Assembly: GCA_966128725.1 (NCBI GenBank)
Contig: CBHYLN010000004.1
Span: 30,040 to 94,039 of the forward strand
Source of the DNA: JAFDZV01 sp966128725
Lineage (GTDB): Bacteria > Bacteroidota > Ignavibacteria > OLB7
DNA length: 64,000 nucleotides
Reading direction: 5' to 3'
Shown here: one piece after another, positions 41,821 to 51,217 of the stretch
How positions within the stretch are numbered: position 1 is the stretch's first letter
Layout of the letters: each line of letters opens with the position of its first letter
Position numbers and translations under genes: made by a program
The notes under the pieces: model-generated
Seen by the model: the letters and a program-made list of their open reading frames with translations, nothing else
Told to the model about the DNA's origin: nothing
The model's database searches: none

Positions 41821-41895
41821 CAGGCTGTTCAACAACGGTCGGCGGCAAGGCGGCCGTGCGGGCCAGTGCTGCTGATGCAATTGTTCAACAGCCTG
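41821..41895. repeat. Imperfect inverted repeat between converging genes
   Basis: CAGGCTGTTCAACAA near 41821 and TTGTTCAACAGCCTG near 41881 form an inverted repeat with one central mismatch. It lies between the stop of the PH-like gene and the stop of the oxygenase gene. It may be a bidirectional terminator; the sequence also resembles the outer ends of some insertion sequences, but no transposase is present. Confidence 0.35.
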
Positions 41896-42729
41896 CTAGT
41901 GCCGCCCGCGCGCAACGTTGATCATATCCACGACAATCGGTGGAACCAACCGGCGCATGGTTCGCTTCAATCGCCGCGACCGTGATGACTTGTCGCGAAT
42001 GTGTTCGCCCGGACGGGCACGAAACAATGTGCTGTGCCCGTCCGCCTGTTCCCCCGACGCAATTTCATGAGCCGGCCGGCCGTTGGAGTAGTAGTACAAC
42101 GCAAGCGATTTGCGCGTACGCCCTTGCGGACAGCGCAGCGGATCCGGATGGCCGTGATAGGAGAAATCGGTGGTTGTAAAGATCACGCACCGATTGAACA
42201 GCGGCGCGATGCGGCGCTGGCAACCGGACATCGCGGTATCCCACAGCTCGAGATGGCCGTTGTAGTCATCCAGCCATTCCCGGTTCAGATACAGCAGGAG
42301 GTTCAATCGCCGATCCAGGCGCAAGCGCGGATGGTAGTTGAAATCGGCGTGGACATCCAGATAGCCGCCAGGCTCGATTTGATGCAACCCGCCGCCCAGC
42401 AGATGCGGATCGGGAATCAAGCCATCGATGTCGGTAAGGCGTTCCAGAAAGTCAATGAAGGTGGCGCCGTTGAGCTGGGCAATGACGTCGCGCACGAAAG
42501 GGTTCATCACACCTTCGTCGCTCAGTTGCAGCTTTACCTCGTGATCGGCATCGAACCGTGTCCATGCGCGCGTGCCGGGTTCGGGAAACGCATTCAACAG
42601 CCCTTCGGCGATTTCGGGCGCAAGAAAATCATCGATCACTACATGCGGGAACGGTTCGTTTGCGGCATACAGCGCGCGGTGCGCGGCGGCGCGCTCCCGG
42701 AGAACGGCGGCATCGAAAATTTGCTCCAT
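41896..42729 (-). CDS. 2-oxoglutarate/Fe(II)-dependent oxygenase
   Basis: This 277-residue protein has the double-stranded beta-helix pattern: the HxD pair in LDVHADFNYHPR, the distal His in DFSYHGHPDPL, and the 2-oxoglutarate-binding Arg in RKSLALYYY. The N-terminus (PFPHVVIDDFLAPEIAEGLL) matches prolyl-hydroxylase-like family members. The substrate is unknown. Extension of the frame to 42957 is unlikely because the ATG at 42729 gives the usual N-terminus. Confidence 0.85.
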   Translation of the reverse strand: MEQIFDAAVLRERAAAHRALYAANEPFPHVVIDDFLAPEIAEGLLNAFPEPGTRAWTRFDADHEVKLQLSDEGVMNPFVRDVIAQLNGATFIDFLERLTDIDGLIPDPHLLGGGLHQIEPGGYLDVHADFNYHPRLRLDRRLNLLLYLNREWLDDYNGHLELWDTAMSGCQRRIAPLFNRCVIFTTTDFSYHGHPDPLRCPQGRTRKSLALYYYSNGRPAHEIASGEQADGHSTLFRARPGEHIRDKSSRSRRLKRTMRRLVPPIVVDMINVARGRH

Positions 42730-42993
42730 GGCGTTCGCGGTGGATTGAGTGATTGAGTGTGGATGTGCACGCTGGGTTCTCGGATTTGGTATGTCGGATG
42801 ATATGTGTCGTAACTGACGGCAGCCAATGTATCGGGCGGGCCAACGGAGCGAAACGGAAAAATCCCGCCCCTGCGGCGCAGCCTTGATTGCCCTGCCACC
42901 GCGCCACCGCACACCGGCCCTCCCCCTCCGCGACATCGCGCATGTGATTGTGCGCAATCGTTCCCTATCTTTCCCAAAATCATCGAAACGATC

Positions 42994-43422
42994 ATGAGCG
43001 ACATTTCACAGTACAACCAGCACGTGGAACGCATGGGTCCGGTGCTGCATGAACTCCTTGCAAACACCGGCGCACGCGCAACATGCGTGCTGGACGGCAA
43101 CCGCAACACGCTTGCCAGCGCCGGAGCCAGCAACGAACTGGAACGGGCGGTGGAGCTGGCCCAGGCAACACTGGCTGCTGCGGAGGACTACCCGGACGGC
43201 GAGGATTTTCCCGTGGTTGGGACCAATGGAGCGCTGAGCGCCCACGTATCGTCGGTACGCGACCGGTTGGCGCTTGCCATCGTGTACGACGCCGATATCT
43301 CCCTGGAGCTGATTACCACCAACGCCAGGCGTGCCCGTGCCGAACTGCAGGACATCGCCGACGAGATCCTCAGGTTGGCGGGCGCCGAGGCCGACAACGT
43401 GCTCCCGTTGCTGGAAAGCTGA
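42994..43422 (+). CDS. Uncharacterised protein, possibly roadblock/LC7-like
   Basis: This 142-residue protein has an early segment VLHELLANTGARATCVLDGN followed by LASAGASNELERAV, and a C-terminal helix NARRARAELQDIADEIL, an order reminiscent of roadblock/LC7 proteins that work with small GTPases. The similarity is weak and no partner GTPase is adjacent. Confidence 0.45.
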   Translation: MSDISQYNQHVERMGPVLHELLANTGARATCVLDGNRNTLASAGASNELERAVELAQATLAAAEDYPDGEDFPVVGTNGALSAHVSSVRDRLALAIVYDADISLELITTNARRARAELQDIADEILRLAGAEADNVLPLLES

Positions 43423-43452
43423 GGCGCCGCACCCAGGACGGCCTGATGTACC

Positions 43453-43983
43453 ATGCTCACAATTACATTTCACCGTCAGGCTGATGGCTCGGTCGTGTCG
43501 CGATACGAACGAGCCAACGGCACCGCCACGTGGCAACGGCAACAGGAACCCAGGGCTTCGTTCTTCGTGATCCACGATCTGGAGCACTACGCAGTGGAAA
43601 CCATCCTGCGGTGCAACCGCGGCTTTTATGGACTGCTTGCCGAGGGGTGGGATATTTCGGACTTCGGTTCCCCGTGGCCGCGTGGCCCGCTGCCGGCCGA
43701 GGCGCTGATCCCGGAGCTGATCGTGGGCTTCCTGGACGCCGAGCGAGGCGCCGGATGCACATGGACTGCCGCCGACCTGAACGAAAAGCTTGCCGCGTAC
43801 TTCGCCGAACGCGGCGGCATGGCGCACACGCCAGTGGAGGATGCGCAGCTCCGGGACATCCGTGCCTGCGCTGCCAGGCTGGCTGAAACCTGGGCCGCGC
43901 TGCCGCAAGGCCAGGCGCTTACACTTCACATCCCTTCCCACGGAACATCACCCGAACAGCCGGTAACGGGCAGGCCCCGATGA
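43453..43983 (+). CDS. Conserved hypothetical protein
   Basis: This 176-residue protein contains FFVIHDLEHYAVETILRCNR near residue 37, then LIPELIVGFLDAERGAG, and a helical C-terminal half. The pattern HDLEHYAVE with conserved His/Glu suggests a functional motif, but I do not know the family. It overlaps the next frame by 4 bases if that gene starts at 43980. Confidence 0.5.
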   Translation: MLTITFHRQADGSVVSRYERANGTATWQRQQEPRASFFVIHDLEHYAVETILRCNRGFYGLLAEGWDISDFGSPWPRGPLPAEALIPELIVGFLDAERGAGCTWTAADLNEKLAAYFAERGGMAHTPVEDAQLRDIRACAARLAETWAALPQGQALTLHIPSHGTSPEQPVTGRPR

Positions 43984-44048
43984 GCCGGTTCGCGCATTCC
44001 ACCCATGCGAACCGCTGCGCCGGTGAAAAACAGACCCCAATACAGACC

Positions 44049-44513
44049 ATGGATATAGGACGCATTAACTATCGCAAGCTGAATCCAGCGGCCATCCGCG
44101 CATTGGCCGAAGCCGGCTCGCATGTTGGCTCGATCGACGAGCGCCTGCGCGCGCTTGTGGAGGTGCGCGTTTCGCAGATCAACGGCTGCGCGTATTGCGT
44201 TGACCTGCACGCCCACCAGGCGCGCGAGGCCGGCGAGAACAATCAGCGCATGGATTGCATCGCCGCCTGGCACGAGAGTCCATTTTTTGATGCACGCGAG
44301 CGGGCCGCGTTTGCGTGGGCCGAGAGCCTTACCTCCATTGCCACGACACATGCGCCCGACGATGTCTACGAGGCATTGAAGGCGAACTTCACCGACGCGC
44401 AGATCGTGGATCTTACGCTGATCATCTCGTTCATGAACGCATGGAACCGGATAGGCGTCGCGATGCGCCTGCGGCCAACCCCGCGCATCGCGGAGGGCGG
44501 CAGCAACACATGA
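44049..44513 (+). CDS. Carboxymuconolactone decarboxylase/AhpD-family peroxidase-like protein
   Basis: This 154-residue protein has the AhpD-type active site NGCAYCVDLHAHQARE, that is CxxC followed by the conserved His, preceded by RALVEVRVSQ. AhpD-family members act as thiol peroxidases or alkylhydroperoxide-reducing proteins. The ATG at 44049 gives the usual N-terminus (DIGRINYRKLNPAAI); an ATG at 43980 overlaps the previous gene. The stop overlaps the next start (ATGA). Confidence 0.85.
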   Translation: MDIGRINYRKLNPAAIRALAEAGSHVGSIDERLRALVEVRVSQINGCAYCVDLHAHQAREAGENNQRMDCIAAWHESPFFDARERAAFAWAESLTSIATTHAPDDVYEALKANFTDAQIVDLTLIISFMNAWNRIGVAMRLRPTPRIAEGGSNT

Positions 44514-45253
44514 CAGCCCCACCCGCCACGCCGGTGCCGGTAATCGTGTTGCCGGGAATGGACGGAAGCGGGCTGGGCCTGGAGGCATTTACCGAAGCAA
44601 TGGGTGCGGGGTTCGAGGTGCGCACGGTAGCGTATCCGCCCGGCCAGCCGTTGGGCTACAGCGGCCTTGAATTGATTGCGCGCGCCGCGCTGCCAGCCGC
44701 GGGCCGCTATATCATCGTTGCCGAATCGTTCTCCGGCCCGCTGGCATTGCGCATTGCGTGCTCGTCCCCGGCAGGCCTGGCGGGGCTGGTTCTGGTGGCA
44801 TCGTTTGCCCGCGCGCCGCTGCAACTGCTGATCCGCGTGCGCTGGCTTCTGCGTGTTGTGCCGGCAGGCATGTTGCGCTGGGTTGTGCGCCGGCCCAGCC
44901 TGTGGCGGCATTACCTGACCGGCCGGCGCGCCTCCCACCAGTTGCACGCTCAGTTGGGCCAGGCCCTGCGGGCATTGCATCCCGGGGTTGTTCAGGCCCG
45001 GCTGACAGCGTTGGCGGGCGTGGACGAGCGGCACGCCGTGGCGGGCATCGGTGTTCCGATGCTGTATCTTCGTGGCACGCACGACCGCGCAATTCCCGCT
45101 GCGGTGGCCAACACGATCGCGGCGGCCGCACCCGACTGCCGCGTTGTTGACGTTGCAACACCCCATCTGCTGTTGCAGATGGCGCCGGACGAAGCCGCCG
45201 AACACATACGCGGATTCGCCGGGCACTGTATCGCGATGCCCGGCACGGCATAA
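44510..45253 (+). CDS. Alpha/beta-hydrolase fold protein
   Basis: This 247-residue protein has the strand-turn VIVLPGMDGSG near the N-terminus, a nucleophile elbow AESFSGPLA (Ser near residue 78), an Asp in LRGTHDRAIP and a His in VATPHLLLQM, giving a complete triad. The first Gly of GxSxG is Ala. The substrate is unknown. It is coupled to the AhpD-like gene by an ATGA overlap. Confidence 0.8.
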   Translation: MTAPPATPVPVIVLPGMDGSGLGLEAFTEAMGAGFEVRTVAYPPGQPLGYSGLELIARAALPAAGRYIIVAESFSGPLALRIACSSPAGLAGLVLVASFARAPLQLLIRVRWLLRVVPAGMLRWVVRRPSLWRHYLTGRRASHQLHAQLGQALRALHPGVVQARLTALAGVDERHAVAGIGVPMLYLRGTHDRAIPAAVANTIAAAAPDCRVVDVATPHLLLQMAPDEAAEHIRGFAGHCIAMPGTA

Positions 45254-45340
45254 CCAGCGCAACCGCGCGGCTTGCCAACAACGGACGCGATATCCACATA
45301 TGAATTCCATTTGCCGGCATCCCCGGCGGAGTTATGCCGT

Positions 45341-45721
45341 ATGAATCTTGAATGCAGCCATATCCTGCTTGCGACTTCCAATCTCGACGCAGCACGCGAA
45401 TTCTACATCGACACACTCGGGTTTCCGTTGATCGAGGAACACGAACGCTCGTTCGCATTTCGTGCGGGCGCGGTGCGCTTCAGCGTGATGCCGGGCGGCC
45501 AGATCGTGGACTCCGATGCCAGATTCGGACCCAACACCACGGTGATGCTCCGTACCGATAATCTTGATGCGGCAATCGCCGAGCTTCAGGCACGCGGCGT
45601 GGTATTCCTTGAGGATGTTCAGGAGGCCCCGGGCTTCATGCGCCATATTGCCTTTGCCGACCCGGACAACAATCTGCTGTTCCTGGCGGAGTATCAGCGC
45701 GACCCGCTGCTGCCGGCATAA
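45341..45721 (+). CDS. VOC (glyoxalase/dioxygenase) superfamily protein
   Basis: This 126-residue single VOC domain shows NLDAAREFYIDTLGFPLIEE, RFSVMPGGQI and HIAFADPDNNLLFLAEYQ. The second metal ligand Glu appears present in the last motif. Reaction unknown; it could be a lyase, dioxygenase or drug-binding protein. Confidence 0.8.
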   Translation: MNLECSHILLATSNLDAAREFYIDTLGFPLIEEHERSFAFRAGAVRFSVMPGGQIVDSDARFGPNTTVMLRTDNLDAAIAELQARGVVFLEDVQEAPGFMRHIAFADPDNNLLFLAEYQRDPLLPA

Positions 45722-45736
45722 CGCACCGATCTTCCG

Positions 45737-46327
45737 ATGAACGATCGCACCCGACCCGTTATCAAGGCGCTTGGCCCTGCATTGCTGGATGACTATCTGG
45801 GATTTTTCGATACCGAGGCGTTCGCGGACAATCCCGGTTGGGCATTCTGCTACTGCATGTTCCATCATGCTCCGCATCACTGCGAACGCTGGACCAACCG
45901 GACATCCGAACAGAACCGCGAGGCCGCAATCCAGCGCATCACACGCGGCGAGCTGCACGGTTACCTGGCATATGTGGATGGCCGCGCCGTTGGGTGGTGC
46001 AATGCCGGGCCACGTGCGCTGATGACCACACTCGAGGCCGGCAAGGACGATCCCGCCGAGCGGATCGGTTCGATCGTATGCTTTCTGGTGGCGCAACCGT
46101 ATCGTGGGCAGGGAATTGCCCGCATGCTCCTGCACGCTGCAATCGAAGGGTTCCGGCGCCAGGGCATGACGTACGCCGAAGCATACCCGCGAAAGGTCGT
46201 GGCCACCGATGCCGACAGGCATCTCGGCACCATGGAGATGTATCACAACGCGGGCTTTGAGCCCATCAGCACCAATGGCGACGGAAGCTGCGTGATGCGC
46301 CTGTATTTGCGGACGCCGGCCATGTGA
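45737..46327 (+). CDS. GNAT-family acetyltransferase
   Basis: This 196-residue protein has the acetyl-CoA-binding motif QPYRGQGIARMLLHAAIEGF preceded by a strand IGSIVCFLV, and the C-terminal MYHNAGFEPI block. The N-terminal region is Cys/His-rich (CYCMFHHAPHHCERW). The acceptor substrate is unknown. Confidence 0.85.
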   Translation: MNDRTRPVIKALGPALLDDYLGFFDTEAFADNPGWAFCYCMFHHAPHHCERWTNRTSEQNREAAIQRITRGELHGYLAYVDGRAVGWCNAGPRALMTTLEAGKDDPAERIGSIVCFLVAQPYRGQGIARMLLHAAIEGFRRQGMTYAEAYPRKVVATDADRHLGTMEMYHNAGFEPISTNGDGSCVMRLYLRTPAM

Positions 46328-46470
46328 TTTGAATGTGGCAACACATGCCTGGACGCAAGCGCCTGCGCCTTGCACCACATGCCGATTCGTGCGTAGGTTC
46401 GCCGCCAATCGGTACGCGCTACGGCAGGCACATCGCGCGTTCTTCCATCTCATCGGCAACATCCACGCGC

Positions 46471-47025
46471 ATGAACGAATCCTTCACCTGCCCGGTATGC
46501 CAGGCTACGGTTCCGGCCGGGGCCCGGGCCTGCCCGGAGTGTGGCGCCGATGAACATACCGGCTGGAACGAACAGGCCGCCTACGCTCACGTGTTGGACG
46601 AGGATCCGGCCGTGACCGGCAACGCCGTGGACGATACCGGCGTCAACTTTTCCAACTGGCTGCGCCGCAACGCGCAGGCGATTGGCATCTGCCTTGCAGC
46701 GCTTCTGCTGTTCCCATCCACACTCATCTACTTCCCATCGAGCATGCTTTGGGTTGCCGTTGCCTTCGTTGCCGTTGTCGCGATTATCTACGTGCCCAAA
46801 TGGATGGCCAATCGCGAACCCTCCGGAACCGGCACGCGTGACTCCTCGGCGCGCGGAGGGCGGGCCGCGCAGCGACTATTCGACGATCTGGTACGCCAGG
46901 CCCGAGGCGATCGGGCGCTGGCCCAGCGCCTTGTTGACTACGAACAGCGGCGCAATCCGCACCTGACACCGGCACAACATGTTCGCAATGCGATAGAACG
47001 CCTGGAACACGATCGCCGACGTTGA
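46471..47025 (+). CDS. Zinc-ribbon membrane protein
   Basis: This 184-residue protein has an N-terminal zinc ribbon (CPVCQATVPAGARACPEC), two closely spaced hydrophobic helices (IGICLAALLLFPSTLIYF and VAVAFVAVVAIIYV), and a basic helical C-terminus (LFDDLVRQARGDRALAQRLV). The zinc ribbon likely faces the cytosol. Function unknown. A second zinc-ribbon membrane protein lies 1.4 kb downstream. Confidence 0.65.
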   Translation: MNESFTCPVCQATVPAGARACPECGADEHTGWNEQAAYAHVLDEDPAVTGNAVDDTGVNFSNWLRRNAQAIGICLAALLLFPSTLIYFPSSMLWVAVAFVAVVAIIYVPKWMANREPSGTGTRDSSARGGRAAQRLFDDLVRQARGDRALAQRLVDYEQRRNPHLTPAQHVRNAIERLEHDRRR

Positions 47026-47495
47026 GCGCGCCCACATCCATGACGCCGCGCACCGATGACGGCGCATTGCGAACAACGAAGCAACCACACAACGATCCGT
47101 TGAGTAGTAAATGAGTAGCCGCGCCGTTGGCGCAGCCCGTATGTTGCATCCGTGAATGTCGGCGCCAGGCCCGGACGGGGTTCGGGTACCGGATGCCGGC
47201 ATGGTATCAGCGAATCATGGTTGTGCCTACCTCGCCATGGTTCACCACATATGTTCAGTTGGCGCTGCCGAACCTGTCGCGGGCAATCCTACCCTGCCGA
47301 TGCGAAGGGTTTCGGCACGACGATTCGGATCACCCTTCAACGAAGGACCAATCAGGCGGAATCGCACCGTACGCGATTCCGCCGTTCATTTTCCCAGCAC
47401 CACGCGCATCAATCAACGTATCAGCGTACATTTGGGGCTGGCTGCCGGGCCAGATGTCCGGAGCATGGCGCACACATTTCCATTGCATCCACGGC
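47026..47495. other. Stretch without a supported gene
   Basis: The frame of the following hydroxylase is open upstream to 47127, but its composition changes and loses similarity before the ATG at 47496. No hairpin or promoter is clear. Confidence 0.4.
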
Positions 47496-48107
47496 ATGCA
47501 CGACCGCATACAGCTTGGGCTTCAATTCGATCCGGATCTGTTGCTGCGCGATCTGCGGCTTGTGGAGCAATCGTCGTGGATCGACCATTTCGTAACGCAG
47601 AACTACGAGGGCTCGTGGAGCGCCGTGCCGCTGCGCGCGCCGGCGGGCGAGCATCATCCCATCCGGATGATTTATCCCAATCCATCGTGCCGCGATTTTG
47701 TTGACACCCCGCTGCTGGAACAATGCCCGTATTTCGCCGCGATCCTTGCGGAGTTCCACGCGCCGCTGGAAGCCGTGCGCCTGATGCGGCTGGCGCCGGG
47801 ATCGATCATCAAGGAACATCGCGACCACGAGCTTGGGTTGGAGTTCGGAACCGCACGCCTGCATATCCCCGTGGCCACCAATCCGGACGTGGAGTTCCTG
47901 CTGAACGGCGAGCGCGTGGTGATGAACGCCGGCGAGTGCTGGTATCTGCGCCTGAGCGACCCGCATTCGGTTGCCAATCGGGGCAACCAGGCTCGTGTGC
48001 ATATGGTGATCGACGCGCGCGTCAACAACTGGCTGCTTGATATCCTTGGTGCGCGCGTGCAGGCTACTGATGCCGCGACGGTATCCGGCAGCGGCACAAC
48101 ACCGTAA
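47496..48107 (+). CDS. Aspartyl/asparaginyl beta-hydroxylase-like oxygenase
   Basis: This 203-residue cupin-type Fe(II) enzyme begins RIQLGLQFDPDLLLRDL, as usual for short bacterial members. Metal and co-substrate motifs include KEHRDHELG (HxD-like), ARLHIPVATNPDVEF and LSDPHSVANRG with the distal His. These enzymes hydroxylate Asp/Asn residues or related small molecules; the substrate is not known. Confidence 0.85.
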   Translation: MHDRIQLGLQFDPDLLLRDLRLVEQSSWIDHFVTQNYEGSWSAVPLRAPAGEHHPIRMIYPNPSCRDFVDTPLLEQCPYFAAILAEFHAPLEAVRLMRLAPGSIIKEHRDHELGLEFGTARLHIPVATNPDVEFLLNGERVVMNAGECWYLRLSDPHSVANRGNQARVHMVIDARVNNWLLDILGARVQATDAATVSGSGTTP

Positions 48108-48117
48108 ACGAACAGGC

Positions 48118-48312
48118 ATGCGAGAACCACGACCTCATGGCCGTCGGCGCGGCACGATCATCATCGGCACGCTTGTGACGGCAGCAATTATCGGCGGGAT
48201 TGCGTTGATCGGCACCGCCGATGCACACCGCGACGGCACGTATGCAATCGCCGGCACAATACTGCTGGCGGCGGCGGCGTACCTGATCCGGCCCATGCTG
48301 TACGAGGACTAA
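48118..48312 (+). CDS. Small two-helix membrane protein
   Basis: This 64-residue protein has a basic N-terminus (RPHGRRR) followed by two membrane helices (IIIGTLVTAAIIGGIALIG and AIAGTILLAAAAYLI). No family is recognised. Start uncertain. Confidence 0.45.
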   Translation: MREPRPHGRRRGTIIIGTLVTAAIIGGIALIGTADAHRDGTYAIAGTILLAAAAYLIRPMLYED

Positions 48313-48387
48313 GCCCGTGTACGATGGCCGTTGCGCGCCCAACCGGCGCTCTGCTTCATCAACTCGCAACCCAAACCCTTCCGAGCG

Positions 48388-48837
48388 ATGAGCGCCTCGC
48401 CAACCAACACCGCAACACCGCAACCGGGCACCATGGCTCTGCTGCCATGCCCGGCCTGCGCCCACCCGTGTTCACCCGCAGCGCACGCCTGCCCGCAATG
48501 CGGCCACCCGCTTGCCCCGCAGCAGCAGGGTGGGCTGAGCGAAACCATATTCGGCCACATCCTGACACAGTCATCGATGAAGGTTGGGATGTGCCTTACG
48601 CTGCTGGGCTTGATGAAGGTGGTTGAAGGCGTGAACTCGGTGGCAACGTTTGCCGACGAGCTTCTGGGCATCAACGCGGTGCTGTTCATTGTCAGCAGCG
48701 GGCTTACGTTCCGGGCCTTGAAGGCCCCAACGCCGGAGATGCAACGCTCGCGCGGCCGCGTTGCCGACGCCGTGTTCACCACCGGCCTGGTGCTGCTGGC
48801 GGCCATCTGCGGCATCATCGCGGTACAGATTCTGTAA
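48388..48837 (+). CDS. Zinc-ribbon membrane protein
   Basis: This 149-residue protein has a CPAC...CPQC zinc ribbon (about residues 19-36), then three hydrophobic helices. An ATG at 48433 is also possible. Function unknown; it may be related to the zinc-ribbon protein at 46471. Confidence 0.6.
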   Translation: MSASPTNTATPQPGTMALLPCPACAHPCSPAAHACPQCGHPLAPQQQGGLSETIFGHILTQSSMKVGMCLTLLGLMKVVEGVNSVATFADELLGINAVLFIVSSGLTFRALKAPTPEMQRSRGRVADAVFTTGLVLLAAICGIIAVQIL

Positions 48838-48840
48838 CGC

Positions 48841-48872
48841 ACCCTGGCCGGGAACGGCTCACCAACCAGGGT
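48841..48872. terminator. Hairpin between converging genes
   Basis: ACCCTGG pairs with CCAGGGT across an 18-base loop, between the zinc-ribbon gene and the end of cysN. A short bidirectional terminator is possible; no T-tract. Confidence 0.35.
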
Positions 48873-48921
48873 ACGCGGTCACGGCGTGATCACGGCATCG
48901 CACCGGCATGCGCAATGCCGC

Positions 48922-50211
48922 TCAGGCAACTACCATGCCCGCCGCAACGGTGGTGTTTTCCACCTCATCCACCAGAATGAACGAACCGGTGTGGCGATTG
49001 CGGGAGTATTCCTGGCAGACGATCGGCGCGGCAAGCCGCAGGCTGAGATGGCCGATATCGTTGCGTTCCAGCCGGCCCCTGGCATCGGCCCGGGCGCCGG
49101 TTTCGATGTCCAGCCGGTGCGCGATTGCGCTTACGATGCACGGCGTGGTGAACCCCAGGCTGCGCAGCAGGTAACGGTTGCCGGTTTCCAGCGGGCGCTC
49201 GCCCATCCAGCAGATCCTGGCATCAACGGCGCCTGTAACGCGCAGGTCGGCATCGATGGCCGCGATGATGTCGCCGCGCGCAACGTCCACGTCGCCATCC
49301 AGCCGCAACGTTACCGACCGAGGCGCGGACGCGGCATGCAGCGGCCCGCCGCCAAGTTCGATTGCGGCGATGCGGGCGTGTTCGCGCGAGGGCAACACGA
49401 TCACGCGATCGCCGGCGTTGAGCCTGCCACCCACCATGCGCCCGGCATACCCACGATAGGCGGGATCGGCTCGCGGCGCCCGCAAGGCCCATTGCACCGC
49501 GAAGATGCCGGCCTCGTCCTCGGACGCGGTCGCCGGATTGGCCGATTCCAGATACTCCACCAGCGATGGCCCCGCATACCACGGCATCAACACCGAACGA
49601 GTAACCACGTTGTCGCCGCGCAACGCGGAGATGGGAATGCAAACCGGCCTGGCAATGCCTGCCTCGCGCGCCAGCTCGGTAAAGGCACGTTCAACCGCAC
49701 GGAAGGCATCCTCACCGTACTCCACGGCATCCATCTTGTTGGCGCAGAGCACCACGTGCGGGATGCCAAGCAATGCGGCAATCATTGTATGCCGACGGGT
49801 TTGTTCAACGATCCCGACCCTGGCATCCACCAGGATCAGGGCAACGTCGGCATTGGAAGCACCGGTTACCATGTTGCGCGTGTACCGCGCGTGGCCCGGG
49901 GCATCTATCAGCACCAGCGGACGGTTGGCCGTGCGCGCGTATCGGTAGGCCACATCAATCGTGATCCCCTGCTCGCGTTCGGCCTTCAGGCCATCGGTAA
50001 GAAACGAGAGATCCACATCGGCGCGGCCGGTGCGCCGGCTGACCGCGGCAAGCGCGTCGAGCTGGTCGTCGGCGATGGAGCCGGTATCGTACAGCAGCCG
50101 GCCGATCAACGTGCTCTTTCCGTCGTCGATGCTTCCGGCGGTCACAATCTTCAGGGTTGGCAGCAACACGTCGCGGTCGGCAGCCGCCCATGTATCGGCA
50201 ATATTCGTCAT
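48922..50211 (-). CDS. cysN: Sulfate adenylyltransferase subunit 1 (GTPase)
   Basis: CysN uses GTP hydrolysis to drive the CysD-catalysed formation of adenylyl sulfate (APS). This 429-residue protein has P-loop AGSIDDGKST, G3 DAPGHARYTRNM, G4 NKMD, and EF-Tu-like domains II and III. No APS kinase (CysC) domain is fused and no cysC is in the window. It is the last gene of the sulfate-assimilation operon; its start overlaps the cysD stop by 1 base. Confidence 0.94.
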   Translation of the reverse strand: MTNIADTWAAADRDVLLPTLKIVTAGSIDDGKSTLIGRLLYDTGSIADDQLDALAAVSRRTGRADVDLSFLTDGLKAEREQGITIDVAYRYARTANRPLVLIDAPGHARYTRNMVTGASNADVALILVDARVGIVEQTRRHTMIAALLGIPHVVLCANKMDAVEYGEDAFRAVERAFTELAREAGIARPVCIPISALRGDNVVTRSVLMPWYAGPSLVEYLESANPATASEDEAGIFAVQWALRAPRADPAYRGYAGRMVGGRLNAGDRVIVLPSREHARIAAIELGGGPLHAASAPRSVTLRLDGDVDVARGDIIAAIDADLRVTGAVDARICWMGERPLETGNRYLLRSLGFTTPCIVSAIAHRLDIETGARADARGRLERNDIGHLSLRLAAPIVCQEYSRNRHTGSFILVDEVENTTVAAGMVVA

Positions 50212-51149
50212 CAGAAATATCCCTCGCTCTTGCGTTCTTCCATCGATGTCTCGGAAACACGGTCGTCCAAACGTGTTTCGCCTCGTTCGCTGCGGCGCGC
50301 GGCGCGTATCTCGCCGATCACCGCATCAATCGTATCGGCCTCGGATTCCACGGCGGCCGTGCACGTCATGTCGCCAACGGTTCGGAATCGCACGCGCCGG
50401 CGCACAACGGCTCCGCCATCGACGGGGATAAACGGCGCGGTGGCAATCAGCCGCCCATCGCGCAGTATGCACTCGCGCTCGTGCGCGAAGTAGATCGAGG
50501 GCAGCGCGATGCGCTCGCGCCGGATGTAGTTCCAGATGTCCAACTCGGTCCAGTTGCTCAACGGGAACACGCGCACGTTTTCGCCGCGATTGATCCGGCC
50601 GTTCAGGATGTTCCACACCTCCGGTCGCTGCCGGCGGGGGTCCCATCGGCCGAACTCGTCGCGCACGGAAAACACCCGCTCCTTGGCACGGGCCTTTTCC
50701 TCGTCGCGCCGGGCGCCCCCGATGCAGGCATCGAACCGGAACTCGGCGATCGTTTCCAGCAACGTGTGTGTTTGCAGGGCGTTGCGCCCGGCGTTCGGCC
50801 CGGCGGGATCGGCCAGCCCGCGCCGCCTTATGGTATCGGCCACGCTTCGTACGATCAGCGTCTCGTCGATTGCCGCCACAAGCTCGTCGCGGAAGGCGAT
50901 GGCCTCGGGGAAGTTCTGCTCGGTATCGATGTGCACCAGCGGGAACGGAAACCTGGCCGGCCGGAAAGCCTTCTCGGCCAGCCGCACCAGCGTAATGGAA
51001 TCCTTGCCGCCGGAGAACAGAAGCGCGGGCCGCTCGAACTGCGCCGCGGCTTCGCGCATGATGTGGATTGCCTCGGCCTCCAGCAGATCCAGATGATCGC
51101 AACCCGCGTCGGCTGGCCGCGCGGTTGGCTGTATGTCGCTATTCGTCAC
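50211..51149 (-). CDS. cysD: Sulfate adenylyltransferase subunit 2
   Basis: CysD forms APS from sulfate and ATP with CysN. This 312-residue protein has the PP-loop LLFSGGKDSITLVRLA, then FPLVHIDTEQNFPEAI, IGGARRDEEKARAKERVFS and the C-terminal RFRTVGDMTCTAAVESEAD, all diagnostic. The GTG at 51149 is preceded by AAGGA and gives the common length; the frame extends upstream to 51287 without support. Confidence 0.95.
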   Translation of the reverse strand: MTNSDIQPTARPADAGCDHLDLLEAEAIHIMREAAAQFERPALLFSGGKDSITLVRLAEKAFRPARFPFPLVHIDTEQNFPEAIAFRDELVAAIDETLIVRSVADTIRRRGLADPAGPNAGRNALQTHTLLETIAEFRFDACIGGARRDEEKARAKERVFSVRDEFGRWDPRRQRPEVWNILNGRINRGENVRVFPLSNWTELDIWNYIRRERIALPSIYFAHERECILRDGRLIATAPFIPVDGGAVVRRRVRFRTVGDMTCTAAVESEADTIDAVIGEIRAARRSERGETRLDDRVSETSMEERKSEGYF

Positions 51150-51217
51150 GTCGGAGAATCCTTGCGTAGTGTTCGTTGTTGGTCGTCGCGGCGTACGTGC
51201 ATGTGCCGGCCGCGATG

